The position numbers and the translations under genes were made by a program. Positions 1-10,328 of a stretch of 64,000 nucleotides of DNA are shown here, piece after piece. Position 1 is the stretch's first letter. Each line of letters begins with the position of its first letter. This stretch comes from Orrella marina. Its GTDB lineage: Bacteria > Pseudomonadota > Gammaproteobacteria > Burkholderiales > Burkholderiaceae_B. The notes beneath the pieces were generated by a model. That model had not been told where the DNA came from. It saw nothing but the letters and a program-made list of their open reading frames with translations, and did no database searches. Where the stretch lies: the NCBI RefSeq assembly GCF_003058465.1, contig NZ_CP028901.1:124001-188000 (forward strand), in the 5' to 3' direction.

Positions 1-750
1 GTAGTCTTCACTGTCAAAACACGCTTTGACAACCGCGTCACACAGCGCGACATCACGTTTGCCCTCGTCCTTCAACGCTTCGGTCACAATCGTCTTGATT
101 GACCGCACGGTCAGAGGGGCATTGCCGGCAATGGTCTGGGCGTACCGGGTGACGTAGGACTCGAGTTCTTCGGTCTCGACGGCACGGTTGACCAGGCCCA
201 TGGTCAGTGCCTCGTCACAGTTGAACTGACGGGCGGTGTAGAAAATCTCCTTCGTGAAGGAGGGACCGACCACGCTCATGAGTGTCCGAACCCCTTCATA
301 CTCGTATCCCAGCCCAAGTTTGGCTGCAGGCACGGCAAAGGTCGAGTTCTTTGAGGCGATCCGCATGTCGCAAGCCAGTGCAATACCAAGACCACCACCG
401 ATGCAATAGCCGCGAATCATGGCGATTGTCGGTTTGCCCAGCGACTTCAGTGCCGCAGAGGCTTCTTGCGATGTCTTGTTGTAGAACTCGACAGCCTCTT
501 CAGAGCCACGTTTGTCGTTGAACTCTGAAATGTCCGCGCCCGACACGAATGCCCTGTCTCCTGCTCCCGTCAGAACCACAACGCGGACGTCATCGTCGGC
601 AGCAAACTGCGCGACAGCTTGCGACAGCGCCTGCCACATTGAGAGGCTCACTGCATTGTGACGTGCAGGATTGTTAAAGGTGATCCAGCCAATCTGGTCA
701 GACTTGCCGACCAGAAGTTTCTCGGTCAGGGGGTGGGGTGAGCCTATCAT
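1..750 (-). CDS. Enoyl-CoA hydratase/isomerase family protein (3' end cut by window)
   Basis: Open from an ATG at 750 down to base 1 with no stop: 250 codons of a crotonase-fold protein that normally has about 260-280, so only a short C-terminal piece is missing. An AGGAG sits about 10 bases upstream of the ATG. The two oxyanion-hole segments are visible: SGADISEF near residues 70-77 and CIGGGLGIALACD near 116-128. Family members hydrate or isomerise acyl-CoA thioesters in the cytoplasm during fatty-acid or aromatic-acid breakdown. The first catalytic glutamate of classical hydratases (after the Pro at 141) is Ala here (PAAKLGLG), whereas the second (TKEIF, E168) is kept. The exact reaction is therefore uncertain; an isomerase, decarboxylase or hydrolase is possible. 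Confidence 0.93.
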   Translation of the reverse strand, partial: MIGSPHPLTEKLLVGKSDQIGWITFNNPARHNAVSLSMWQALSQAVAQFAADDDVRVVVLTGAGDRAFVSGADISEFNDKRGSEEAVEFYNKTSQEASAALKSLGKPTIAMIRGYCIGGGLGIALACDMRIASKNSTFAVPAAKLGLGYEYEGVRTLMSVVGPSFTKEIFYTARQFNCDEALTMGLVNRAVETEELESYVTRYAQTIAGNAPLTVRSIKTIVTEALKDEGKRDVALCDAVVKACFDSEDY

Positions 751-2043
751 CTTGAAGTAACTCCTCAGTAAAAAGAATTGGCCAGGTGGCACCGGCACGG
801 GTTTGTTCCTGTCGCGCAGACGCGAAAGAATGGTTGCCAGGGCGAGTCACAACGGGCCTTCGTTGTCATGCCGTGGCATAGTCAAACAGCGTAAACCGTA
901 CGATGGTGTAGTGAACAGAGAAATCTCGGTATGGGTCAAAGGCCATCACGGGTGGCAACATGCCCTGTGCGAGTGTTGAATCTGGCGTCAGTCCGTTTGC
1001 GCCTGCAGAGTGCGCACAAGCCCTGTTCTCACGACAAAAGTTGTTCAATGCAACCTGCATCAAAAATGCCCCTGGAACACGATTGCTGGAACAAAGTCAG
1101 GCTGACAGCGGCCCGTGCGGAAAAGGTCTTGCGGGACAGGCAAACAATGGACTCGATCGCGCTGAATCCATCTCGCCCGAATCGAGTACGGCTTCGCCTG
1201 TTTCAACAACAAGCCGCGCCGCTTTGGTGAGCGCAGTCACGGCGTTCTTCTCGACCCACAATCTTGCCAAGGCAACACCAACCCACCTATGAATATTTAA
1301 AACATCATAAAGCATACATTAAAGCCAGAAATTCTCCTGATATGGTTTCTTTCTGTGTTTTTATGTCTGATCGATTCTGCAAGAGGGGGGCTCTGGTCCA
1401 CCGACGAGGCGGAATATTTTCTCCCCCCGTCAGCACGTGATTCTTCTGATGCTTCCAGCTGCTCTCTGGCGTTTCAACGACTGATCGGCAAGCAATCGGC
1501 TGATCTGGATCGCTTTGATCCCGTTCTGGTGCTCCCGGCACTGAGTGTCCGGCACGGAGCGAAGTGCACTGGGTGGGTGTTCAACGGAGCGTGACAGCAG
1601 GGCAGTGAACCGTCAAGTCAGCCGTCAAGTTAGCCGTCAAGTTAGCCGTCAATAGTAAATAGTGGGTTCAGAAGAAACTGGCCGACCGCAGAGTGTGACC
1701 AGTCCCGTCTTTCAATGCCACGTCGGCCTGGGCCAGTGAATGCGGCGGCAAATCTCACGACCCCTGACGGACATCGAAGCCCTCTGTTATCGCAACCGTG
1801 ACTGCGTTGATATCACCGGTCGCACCGCCGGGGCCGCGCAATCAGGATGGTGGCGGCTACCTTGGCTCAGTGAAAGATCGAATAACCCTACGGTTTGTCG
1901 CAGAATTCAAATAAAACTGAGGTAAACACCAATGACAACTGCGGCAGTTACTGATTAAATTTCTGGGTCGTTAACACAAAGCAATTAGGATTACCCCTGC
2001 ACAGGTTGTGGGATATCCTTGAACGCTAAAGAGGAGATCGAAG
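751..2043. other. Long intergenic region, no convincing gene
   Basis: About 1.3 kb between the divergent hydratase and the TAXI binding-protein gene. Several short frames are open on both strands, but none has a recognisable domain, a good ribosome site or consistent coding character. It contains a short tandem repeat at 1610-1655, and the promoter for the transport operon presumably lies towards its right end. Confidence 0.6.
1610..1655. repeat. 12-bp tandem repeat, 3.8 copies
   Basis: Units read ccgtcaagtcag, ccgtcaagttag, ccgtcaagttag and a shortened ccgtcaatag. It lies in non-coding DNA and looks like a slippage product. Confidence 0.85.
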
Positions 2044-3036
2044 ATGAGAAACCGCAAATTGATGACCTTGGCCGCCGGTGCGACTGCCATGCTGATGAGC
2101 GCTGGCGCAGCCATGGCCCAGGCTGACCGATCCGACTGGCCCAAGAGCTTCACTGTCGGTACTGCTTCGCAGGGCGGCACCTACTTTACATACGGCTCGG
2201 GATGGGCCAACCTTGTGGCCAAAGAACTCGGCATCACAGGTAGCGCCGAAGTAACGGGTGGTCCGATGCAGAACATGGCACTCGTGAGCACCGGTGATCT
2301 GCCGTTTGGCATGACCACCATGGGTCCTGCACGGGAATCCATGGACGGAGAAAACCCGATCGCGCCGGGAGTGCCGCTCACCAATGCATGTGCCATGTTC
2401 CCGATGTACACCACACCATTCTCGGTCACTGTGCTGTCTTCCTCAGGGATCAATTCGATCGCTGACATCAAACCCGGTGCCAGAATCGGATTCGGTCCGG
2501 CAGGCTCCAGCTCTGACACATACTTTCCGAAGATGCTCGAAGAGCTTGGTGTGAAGTTCGATCGCCGTAACGGTGGCTGGTCAGACCTGGCAGGTCAGCT
2601 CCAGGATGGTCTGATCGATGTCGTGGCATTTGCTGCAGGCGTGCCGGTTCCGGCAGTGAGCCAGCTGGAAGTACAGACCGACATCAACATTATCCCGTTC
2701 ACGGAACAAGAGCAGGCCAAGATTGTGAAGGCCTTCCCGGTTGCGGCTCAGGAGATTCCGGCGGGAACCTACAAGTCTCTGACTGAGCCCGCACGTTCGG
2801 TGTCGATGTGGAACTTTGCAATTGCCAACTGCGATCTGCCTGAGTCCTTTGTCTATGAGACCGTCAAGACGGTGATGGGAGATCACGACCGGATGGTCGG
2901 TATTCACAAGGCGGCTACCGAGACAACAGTAGCCAACGCGGACAAGAACACGTTTATGCCGTGGCACCCGGGTGCAGCCAAGTGGTTCAACGAGAACGGT
3001 GCCAACATCAGCCCGGATCTGGTCCACAAGAAGTGA
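2044..3036 (+). CDS. TAXI family TRAP transporter solute-binding protein
   Basis: A 330-residue protein with a clear Sec signal peptide: MRNRK, a hydrophobic Ala/Met-rich stretch, then AMAQA, with predicted cleavage near residue 26. The start is fixed by an AGAGGAG about 7 bases upstream. The mature part begins FTVGTASQGGTYFTYG, the usual opening of TAXI (TRAP-associated extracytoplasmic immunogenic) proteins, and continues with the IGFGPAGSSSDTYF segment. It should bind a small, probably organic-acid substrate in the periplasm and deliver it to the fused permease encoded 430 bp downstream. The substrate cannot be read from sequence. Length is normal for the family. A second TAXI gene at 43706 is damaged. 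Confidence 0.95.
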   Translation: MRNRKLMTLAAGATAMLMSAGAAMAQADRSDWPKSFTVGTASQGGTYFTYGSGWANLVAKELGITGSAEVTGGPMQNMALVSTGDLPFGMTTMGPARESMDGENPIAPGVPLTNACAMFPMYTTPFSVTVLSSSGINSIADIKPGARIGFGPAGSSSDTYFPKMLEELGVKFDRRNGGWSDLAGQLQDGLIDVVAFAAGVPVPAVSQLEVQTDINIIPFTEQEQAKIVKAFPVAAQEIPAGTYKSLTEPARSVSMWNFAIANCDLPESFVYETVKTVMGDHDRMVGIHKAATETTVANADKNTFMPWHPGAAKWFNENGANISPDLVHKK

Positions 3037-3050
3037 TTTGAGGTGAATAA

Positions 3051-3101
3051 CTCGCAGTATTGACGACACTTGTATCCGATACAGCTAGTCAATACTGCGA
3101 G
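3051..3101 (+). terminator. Nested hairpin after the binding-protein gene (attenuator or mRNA-end stabiliser)
   Basis: Perfect 14-bp arms (ctcgcagtattgac / gtcaatactgcgag) enclose a second small palindrome, tgtatc-c-gataca. It starts 15 bases after the stop codon. No T-run follows, so partial termination or 3'-end protection of the binding-protein message is more likely than full termination. Confidence 0.6.
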
Positions 3102-3111
3102 TCAATGTTGC

Positions 3112-3141
3112 GCTGGCAAGTGGTGTGCTGGCAAGTGGTGT
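3112..3141. repeat. Perfect 15-bp tandem duplication
   Basis: Two head-to-tail copies of gctggcaagtggtgt in the spacer between the TRAP genes. Confidence 0.85.
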
Positions 3142-3466
3142 GCTTGAGGCGAGTGTCCAGAAAGTCGACCTCCATAGCAGGAAATAGCTCGAACTCAGTT
3201 ATTCCCGAGCAGGCAATGCGGGCGAACCAGAAAGCGATGTTGCGTCATACACTCTGAAGTCGATCAATCAGTGATCAGGTTGAACTTGCGAGCCAGTGCA
3301 GCGATACCTGAAATGGGGCGAGCCAACGGGACAGGTCCGGGGAACTGCGGTGATCCAGCCGGGAACCATCTGGAACCCATTGGCTCGCCCTTGTGTGCCC
3401 AATGACAATTTTTTGCCCGGATCCGGGCTTACGCGGTTCATCTGAACCGCCTTGGAAGTGACTGCC

Positions 3467-5716
3467 ATGACAGCCAGAACAGACTCGACACCAGAAAACG
3501 TGACCCCCATCATCGTGGAAGGGGTTGACCAGGAGCCGGTTGAGAGTAACCGTCGTCTGTTTACCGGGGTGAGCCTCGCGGTCATCGCAACCATCATGGC
3601 TGTCTATGCTTTTTTTCATGTGGCAGCGCTCAACGGTCTGTCGCTGTCTGCCATGACGTGGGGTGTGCTGGATTTTGAGTTTCTGCCGAGCATGCCGCTG
3701 GAGACCTGGAACTTCCGGATTGTTCACCTGGCGGGCGCGCTGGGACTTGGGTTCCTGATTTATGCCGGTTGCGGGTTTCCGACTTCGACACAGAAAGAGT
3801 CTCGCTGGATCGACTGGTTGTCGATTCCCTTGCTGCTGGCGGCATTGTTTGCTTTCGGGATGGCCATCTGGTTTGCGATTGATATAGCCGGGGGAGCCAA
3901 GTGGAACGGGATTGACAAGACGATCAAGTTCCGTGAAACCTGGCTCTATGGTGCACCACTGATGGTCTCGACCGTGTGCGCGATCATTCTGTCGTGGTTT
4001 CATAAACGGGATCGTGCTGCCGTGACCATGCCTGATGTGGTGCTTGCGGTCTGTGCAATGGCAGTGGCGGCCTATCTGATCGTGATTTATGGCACCTTGA
4101 TGCGTAACGCAACGGGCACGCCCTTTGCTCCGATTGGCATTTCGATCGCTGCTGTGGCGGGTACGTTACTGATCATGGAACTCACTCGCAGGGTGGCAGG
4201 TCTGGCGCTGGTGGTGATTTCGGCCATCTTCCTCGGATATGTGTTCATCGGACACAACTTGCCGGGCTTTCTGAACTCCCCTCGCGTCACCTGGGAACGG
4301 TTTTTCAGTCAGCTCTACACGGATACAGGCATCCTCGGTCCGACGACAGCCGTATCCTCAACCTACATCATTCTGTTCATCATCTTTGCGGCGTTCCTGC
4401 AATCATCCAAGGTGGGTGACTACTTCGTGAACTTCGCCTTTGCACTGGCGGGCAGGGCGCGTGGTGGCCCAGCCAAGGTCGCCATCTTTGCGTCAGGGCT
4501 GATGGGGATGATCAACGGTACATCCGCCGGTAATGTGGTGGCGACGGGATCGCTCACGATTCCTTTGATGAAGAAAGTTGGCTACGACAAGAAAACAGCA
4601 GGTGCGATCGAAGCAGCCGCCTCGACAGGCGGGCAGATCATGCCACCCATCATGGGGGCGGGTGCCTTCATCATGGCTGAAATTACGGGGATTCCGTACG
4701 CCGAGATCGCCATTGCAGCGATTGTGCCAGCGATTCTCTACTTCGTATCGATTTACTTCATGGTCGATCTGGAGGCTGCCAAACGGGCCATGCGTGGTAT
4801 GCGAGACGACGAGCTGCCCAAAGTGGTCCAGATGTTGAAGCAGGTGTTCCTCTTCATTCCGATCCTGATCCTGATCATTGCGCTTTTCATGGGGTACTCA
4901 GTGATTCGTGCCGGTACGCTGGCAATCGTCAGTGCGGCTGTGGTGAGCTGGCTGACACCGACCAGGATGGGTATCAAGGATGTCATCAAGGCATTCGAGA
5001 ACGCAGGGCAGATGTCGATCCAGATCATCGCTGTGTGTGGATGCGCCGGGATCATCGTGGGTGTGATTTCGCTCACTGGCGTGGGTGCGAGATTCTCGAA
5101 TGTTCTGCTCGATATTGCTGATCAGTCGCAACTGCTCGCTCTGTTCTTTGCGATGTGTATTTCGATTCTGCTGGGGATGGGCATGCCCACTACGGCTGCC
5201 TATGCTGTCGCGGCGTCTGTGGTGGCTCCGGGTCTGGTTGCACTGGGTATTCCCATGCTGACGGCACACTTCTTTGTGTTTTATTTTGCGGTGGTTTCGG
5301 CGATCACGCCACCTGTTGCACTCGCGTCTTACGCGGCAGCCGGGATATCCGGGGCCAACGCCATGGAAACCTCCACGGCATCGTTCAAGATCGGTATCGC
5401 AGCCTTCATCGTGCCCTTCATGTTCTTCTACAACGCGGCGCTGCTGATGGATGGAACCTGGTGGCAGGTCCTGCGTGCCAGTGCTACGGCCGTGGTTGGC
5501 GTTTACTTCCTGTCAGCTGGCGTTCAGGGATGGTTCTTCGGTGGTCGCACAGTCTGGTTCCTGAGAATCGGTCTGGTGGTGGCTGCGCTTCTTATGATCG
5601 AAGGCGGCTGGAGAACGGATCTGATCGGTATTGCCGTGGCGGCAGGTGTGATCGCCATCCAGAAGATTTTCAACCCCAAGCCTGGAGCGACGCTCAGGGC
5701 GACGGGCATGGATTGA
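3467..5716 (+). CDS. TRAP transporter fused permease (4TM-12TM)
   Basis: A 749-residue polytopic membrane protein, the size expected when the small and large TRAP permease subunits are fused, as is usual for TAXI systems. Hydrophobic segments run almost throughout. The DctM-like core is seen in the GRARGGPAKVA / NGTSAGNVVATG and PPIMGAGAFIM segments, and again in GMGMPTTAAYA near residue 575. I chose the ATG at 3467 because GGAAG lies 8 bases upstream; a TTG at 3452 is open in the same frame. It works with the TAXI protein encoded upstream, driving uptake with an ion gradient rather than ATP. A basic tail ends the protein, and no further transporter gene follows. Confidence 0.95.
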   Translation: MTARTDSTPENVTPIIVEGVDQEPVESNRRLFTGVSLAVIATIMAVYAFFHVAALNGLSLSAMTWGVLDFEFLPSMPLETWNFRIVHLAGALGLGFLIYAGCGFPTSTQKESRWIDWLSIPLLLAALFAFGMAIWFAIDIAGGAKWNGIDKTIKFRETWLYGAPLMVSTVCAIILSWFHKRDRAAVTMPDVVLAVCAMAVAAYLIVIYGTLMRNATGTPFAPIGISIAAVAGTLLIMELTRRVAGLALVVISAIFLGYVFIGHNLPGFLNSPRVTWERFFSQLYTDTGILGPTTAVSSTYIILFIIFAAFLQSSKVGDYFVNFAFALAGRARGGPAKVAIFASGLMGMINGTSAGNVVATGSLTIPLMKKVGYDKKTAGAIEAAASTGGQIMPPIMGAGAFIMAEITGIPYAEIAIAAIVPAILYFVSIYFMVDLEAAKRAMRGMRDDELPKVVQMLKQVFLFIPILILIIALFMGYSVIRAGTLAIVSAAVVSWLTPTRMGIKDVIKAFENAGQMSIQIIAVCGCAGIIVGVISLTGVGARFSNVLLDIADQSQLLALFFAMCISILLGMGMPTTAAYAVAASVVAPGLVALGIPMLTAHFFVFYFAVVSAITPPVALASYAAAGISGANAMETSTASFKIGIAAFIVPFMFFYNAALLMDGTWWQVLRASATAVVGVYFLSAGVQGWFFGGRTVWFLRIGLVVAALLMIEGGWRTDLIGIAVAAGVIAIQKIFNPKPGATLRATGMD

Positions 5717-5852
5717 AGTTCGCTGGGTGGACGGCTTTGCGGTCGGATGTATCAACGGTGTCAGTGGATGGAAGATGATGAACTTTCTGCCTTACTGCGC
5801 CGTAATGCAAGTTGCTTGGCTGAAGCGCCTTGACCCGTGGGATGCATCCCTT

Positions 5853-5870
5853 CGTTGTGGTGCTACAACG
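5853..5870 (+). terminator. Possible weak terminator after TRAP permease
   Basis: Hairpin cgttgt-ggtgct-acaacg followed by cttggtttt. A 12-bp palindrome gggatgcatccc lies just before it at 5839-5850. Confidence 0.4.
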
Positions 5871-6016
5871 CTTGGTTTTGATGTGTAACGGTTTCGACTT
5901 TCGCGTGTGAAACGGTGGGGTTTGATATTAGTATTGACTAACGTAAATACAGTTGTAAGCGCAATTTCTACGTGGCGTTGTCAAGTCAAACCACATGTTT
6001 TGCACGGAAATCGGAA

Positions 6017-7366
6017 ATGAACAAAAAACAGGTGAGCTCATCAGGGCAGCAACGTATACAGCGCGAGTCGGGCAGCGTTGTGGTAATCGTTGCTGTCTCG
6101 CTGACTGCGCTACTGGGTTTTGCAGGCCTGGCAATCGATTATGGTTACGCCTTTTCTCAAAAGACCCGGTTGTAATCGCTTGCGGATGCTGCGGCCCTGG
6201 CTTGCGGATACACCGACTGTGTGCCCAGTACTGCCGAAGAAAACAAGAATGATGCGGTATTTGCACCCATCAATCAGGACGCGACCCCGCTTGCGGTCCA
6301 AATTGTCTTGCCGTCAACGACGGCAGCGCCGACAGACTGCCCGAGAACGTCTACCAAATGTTTTCAGGTGACCGCGACGCAGCAATGGCGCACGTTTTTC
6401 TTGCAGATCTTCGGCATTTCGACGCTGACAACCAATGCCGTGGCAACCGCCATCAGTGGTGAGGTGATTCCACCTGATGAGGCGGGTGCGGTGCCCGCGA
6501 TTCTTGCGCTATCTCGAGATCAGGCAGGAGTCAGTTTTACTGGCGGAACCGTTACCATCTCAGGAGACGTTAACTCGAATTCGGATATTGTCAGAACAGG
6601 AAGCACCTCGGTCACAGTTAATCCGTTACCGAAGACCGAGAACTCAGGCACACTCAATGCAGTCGGTGTGATTACAGGATTCAACAGTTTGCCTGCTGCC
6701 AGACGTAAACAAGGTATTGCAAGCTTGTTTGCTGATCCTTGCGCAGGTGCGTTGCGACGCCAGGATATGGAGCGTGAAGCGAACTTTGCGTCATGCCTGC
6801 CTCCCCCCAGTTTTCCGAGCAACTGCAGCAGCTCCAACCCGTTCACCATTCCCGCTGGCACCTATTGCAGTCTTGCTGGACCCAATAACCAGGCACTGTC
6901 GATTCCAACCCAATGTACGGTGAGGATGCGGGGTAACTACTACGTTCGAGATGGTCTGAATATCGAGTCGAACCCAAACACCGTGCTCGACGGTGAAGGG
7001 GTTTTTATCTACAACAAGACTGGTGCCGTCCAGTTCCTGCTTGGGGGGCGCGTCACCTTGACACCCGCTACATCGGGCACTAAAAGTGGCGTGCTGATGT
7101 TCCATGATGGGGTGGGAGATGTGTCGTTCCAGACGCGTAACAGCGGTGCGACGGGTGCAAGGATCGATGGTATCTTCTACGCGCCGAGAGCGACGCTATC
7201 GTTTAGTGCCAATCACAGTGGCTGGCCTTACAGTTCGACTGGAATTGTCGCCGCCGCCGTTCAGACGAGTGGTAGCACTCTGCTGACAGTCAATACTCCT
7301 CCGGGTGGGGCATGCAGCAATTTAAAAGGTGGTGGATTGCTGGGTCGGGTCAAACTCGTCCGGTAG
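6017..7366 (+). pseudogene. Tad-domain (TadG-like) surface protein, paralogue 1, with in-frame stop
   Basis: ATG at 6017 opens MNKKQ, then RESGSVVVIVAVSLTALLG and AIDYGYAFSQKTRL, the Tad (TadE/TadG-like) N-terminal membrane anchor. The next codon is TAA (6173-6175), where both neighbouring paralogues have Gln. Without a frame change, SLADAAALACGYTDC continues and the frame stays open to 7366, for about 449 codons in all. A single C-to-T change (CAA/CAG to TAA/TAG) would explain this. The C-terminal part is a repetitive Gly/Ser/Thr-rich, probably beta-solenoid domain with FIYNKTGAVQFLL and GIFYAPRATLSF, matching segments of paralogue 2. The family is probably exported and held in the inner membrane by one helix. 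Readthrough or a base-call error cannot be excluded. Confidence 0.85.
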
Positions 7367-7732
7367 GCCAGGCTGATTGTCGTTTAGAGTCGTCCTGGTA
7401 TGAAGGTAGCGAGAAAGTCTTGCCGTCCTCTTGGAAAACTATCGTCATCCAGCTCTCTTTTTGTTGTATTCATGCTCGGTCAAAGCGTGGGGACATTGTT
7501 CTGCATCGCCTTGACATGAACAGGCTGTAGGCTCTGGAGTGACAACTGCATCGAGAAACAGTAGAAATGCGCGTGCTTACTCCAGTTTCAAGAGAATTTT
7601 GAATTCCACTAAGCTCAGCCAGAATCTGAGTGAGGTTGCGCACCCGGAACAACATTGCGTAATGCAACGTTTGGGGATTCCCGATCAATTGGATACGATT
7701 GCGACATAAAACAATGAAAGTGCGGGGGCGTT
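7367..7732. other. Intergenic spacer between Tad paralogues 1 and 2
   Basis: A 366-bp gap. No gene, repeat or clear terminator was recognised, and any promoter for paralogue 2 is not obvious. Confidence 0.5.
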
Positions 7733-8956
7733 GTGAAGCCAGCTGATATCGAGATGGGCAAATCCAGTGAGGGAGGGTGCGCGGCTGATCGCAGTGAGTC
7801 AGGCACGATCCTGGTTATTGTCGCAATTGTCATGGTTTCTTTGCTCGGCTTCGCTGGCCTGGCAATCGATTTCGGGTATTACTTTGTACAGAAAACGAGA
7901 CTTCAGGCGCTTGCCGACTCTGCAGCACTGGCTTGTGGCTACAGCGGCTGTGAGTCAACCACCGAGTCAAGTGATCCGAATGCCCAGTTGTTTTCTGGCA
8001 TCAATTCCCAGGGCATTCCCCTTCGTGTCATAGTTCTTGACGGGGCTGCCGATCCGAACGATGAGTGTCCGGAAGACGAGGGCATATGCTTTCGGGTCAG
8101 GGCCAGCAAGACCTGGGATACGTTCTTCATCCGACTGTTCAACATTCCCGAGATGACGGCGTGGGCTGAGGCCACAGCAACAGGTGGGTCGGTTGAAGAG
8201 AAGATGATTGTTCCTGCCATGCTGGCACTTGGCGGTGACATCACTTTTACTCAAGGTAGCAAGGCGACGATTACGGTTGTTGGAGATGTCCTGTCTTCCG
8301 GCACAGTTACTGGAGCGGGTGGGATCGATATGCAGGGTGAGAGTCAGGTCAAGAGTAATTACAGTATTCAGGATCCGTGCAGTGCCCTGCAAGCACAAGT
8401 TCCACCTCAACAAACATTTGACAGTTGCGACTTCAATAACTTTACCTTGAGTACGGAATCACAATGCACAGCCAGCATGCTGCCGGGTACCTATTGTGGA
8501 ACGACCCGGGTTGAGGTGACGAATGGTTGTAAGGTTGAGATGTCCACTGGCAATTATTTTTTTGAGGATGACTGGGAGATCACCGAGTCACCAAACGGCA
8601 ACGGGGTAGATGGCACTGCGGGTGTATTCATCTATCACAAGTCAGGTTCACTCATCACGAGCAACAGCAAGGGAAACGTTCAGTTTTCGCCATATGAGTC
8701 GCCTCCATCAGGGCAACAGGACTACTCAGGTGTTGTTTACTGGAACGACAGTGGCGAGCCACTCACGTTTTATGCCCACAGGCAGGGTATTGATCTCTTT
8801 CTGAACGGTATTGTTTACGCGCCTGGTTCAGACATCATCATTGATAATTCTGAAACCAACAATGCCAAGGACACTTTCGGATTTGCCAGCATCATTGGTA
8901 ACTCGATTGATGTCGACATGACCAGCGGAGAGCTTCAACTTGGCCCCCGCCTGTGA
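7733..8956 (+). CDS. Tad-domain (TadG-like) surface protein, paralogue 2 (intact)
   Basis: A 407-residue protein starting at GTG 7733 with GGGGG a few bases upstream; an in-frame ATG at 7754 is an alternative. The N-terminal Tad segment is SGTILVIVAIVMVSLLG followed by AIDFGYYFVQKTRLQALAD (residues about 23-66), a single membrane helix plus the start of the assembly domain. Then comes a Cys-containing region (ACGYSGCE, DPCSAL, CDFNNF, ESQCTA), which may be disulphide-bonded outside the cytoplasm. A repetitive Ser/Gly/Asn-rich C-terminal half includes FIYHKSGSL and NGIVYAPGSDIII, suggesting a beta-solenoid. It is the only undamaged copy of three. No tad pilus genes (flp, tadA, rcpA) are nearby, so a role in a pilus is not established. 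Confidence 0.85.
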   Translation: MKPADIEMGKSSEGGCAADRSESGTILVIVAIVMVSLLGFAGLAIDFGYYFVQKTRLQALADSAALACGYSGCESTTESSDPNAQLFSGINSQGIPLRVIVLDGAADPNDECPEDEGICFRVRASKTWDTFFIRLFNIPEMTAWAEATATGGSVEEKMIVPAMLALGGDITFTQGSKATITVVGDVLSSGTVTGAGGIDMQGESQVKSNYSIQDPCSALQAQVPPQQTFDSCDFNNFTLSTESQCTASMLPGTYCGTTRVEVTNGCKVEMSTGNYFFEDDWEITESPNGNGVDGTAGVFIYHKSGSLITSNSKGNVQFSPYESPPSGQQDYSGVVYWNDSGEPLTFYAHRQGIDLFLNGIVYAPGSDIIIDNSETNNAKDTFGFASIIGNSIDVDMTSGELQLGPRL

Positions 8957-9540
8957 ACTCTGTCTGTGCTCAGAATAATTCAGGTACGACTGGTACAGAA
9001 GGATCGGGGTCTTCTGGCCGAACTGCTTTGATCAAGTGATTGTCTCCAAAGCCACAGCGCTCACAAAGCCAGTGTTCGGTCATTGATGCACTTTTTTCGT
9101 CCATTGAGCATCTCTTCTGGTGTCGATCTGAATGATCATCAAGGACGAGTAGCGTGTGCGGACATCGGCCTGATTCTTCTATTCTCACCAAGACTCACAC
9201 TTGTGAAAGTCCTTCAATATCGTTCAGAACTGCAGACTGTCGATTGCAGTATTGATCGGAATTGAAGCCTGACCTGGAACAGAATCCACTAGTTGTTATT
9301 TGCCAAAAAGTGCTAGATGACGCTATGACTGTCCCTGCAGTCGGTGCATCGGCATTTCAGGGCAATTTTCCTACACGCACTCAGAGTAGTTCCTGTCAGG
9401 TTTTTACGCCAGTCCGAAAGCATCAGCGAAGAACTACAAATATTTTTTTATGAATAAGTCCTGAATAAATCTTATTCTCACTCTTGATTGTCATTATACT
9501 TTCCTGTGTTTATCTGAGCCTGAAATGCAGGAGCAAGCCC
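8957..9540. other. Intergenic spacer between Tad paralogues 2 and 3
   Basis: 584 bp without a recognisable gene. The right part is AT-rich (around 9430-9500) and may hold the promoter for paralogue 3. Confidence 0.5.
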
Positions 9541-10325
9541 GTGTCAAGAATCTGGTGTGAAGATAGTGACCTGATCGGCAGTGATTCCGATGCCAGCGGC
9601 GATCGCGAATCCGGAAGTATTCTTGTCATCGTCGCAATGCTCGGAGTCGTGCTGCTTGGCTTCGCAGGATTGACGATCGACTATGGGTACTATTTTTCTC
9701 AGAAGACACGTTTGCAGGCAGAGGCTGATGCGGCCGCCGTGGCGTGTGGTCTGACGGCAAGGTGCAAACCGGGCGCCATGCTGGCTCCAGAGAATGCTGC
9801 TGTCTTTAATCCCTTAGGATTTTCGGCGAATGACGTCAAGGTTCTAGCAATCAATGCCCGGTGTCCACACAATCCTGCTCTCAATAACTGCATAGAAGTC
9901 GAAGCAATGTCAACCTGGGATACATTCTTTGTTCGGCTGTTCAATGTTTCAACGCTGACTGCCAGTGCGACTGCAGTTGCTGTTGGAGGGCAGACTCCAC
10001 AGCCAGTAGTTGTGCCGAGCGTATTGGCAACAGGCACAGGACGAGAAGGCATTCAATCCCATGGCAATGCAGCCGACGCTGTGCGCGTGAGAGGTGATAT
10101 CGTTTCCAACTCTGGTATTCAGGTGAATAACAACAGCGCAATCACGCTTCTTGACGGAGGTATTGCGCGGGCAGTGGGGGGGATTACTGGTGCGATTAAC
10201 GGAAACCAAGAGCCGTTGAAGACTGCGATGGCAGATCCTTGCTCTGCTTTGCCATCACCAACAGTTCCCGCAGAGAAATCCTGCAAACCGCTTCCGGAGA
10301 TTACTGGGAGTTCATGTGGCAGGAC

Positions 10326-10328
10326 TTA
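10326..10328. repeat. Target-site duplication, left copy (TTA)
   Basis: TTA immediately left of the inserted element, matching TTA at 11638-11640 on the right. Confidence 0.7.

Larger units (their letters stand above)
3037..3466. other. Spacer inside the TAXI-TRAP operon
   Basis: This 430-bp spacer between binding protein and permease holds a strong inverted repeat (3051-3101) and a 15-bp tandem duplication (3112-3141). No gene was recognised. The spacing could allow more binding protein than permease to be made from one transcript. Confidence 0.6.

Noticed and set aside
960..1594. Overlapping small frames on both strands left of the TRAP operon
   Set aside because: No recognisable domain, no good ribosome site, and several frames open at once, as expected by chance in GC-rich DNA.
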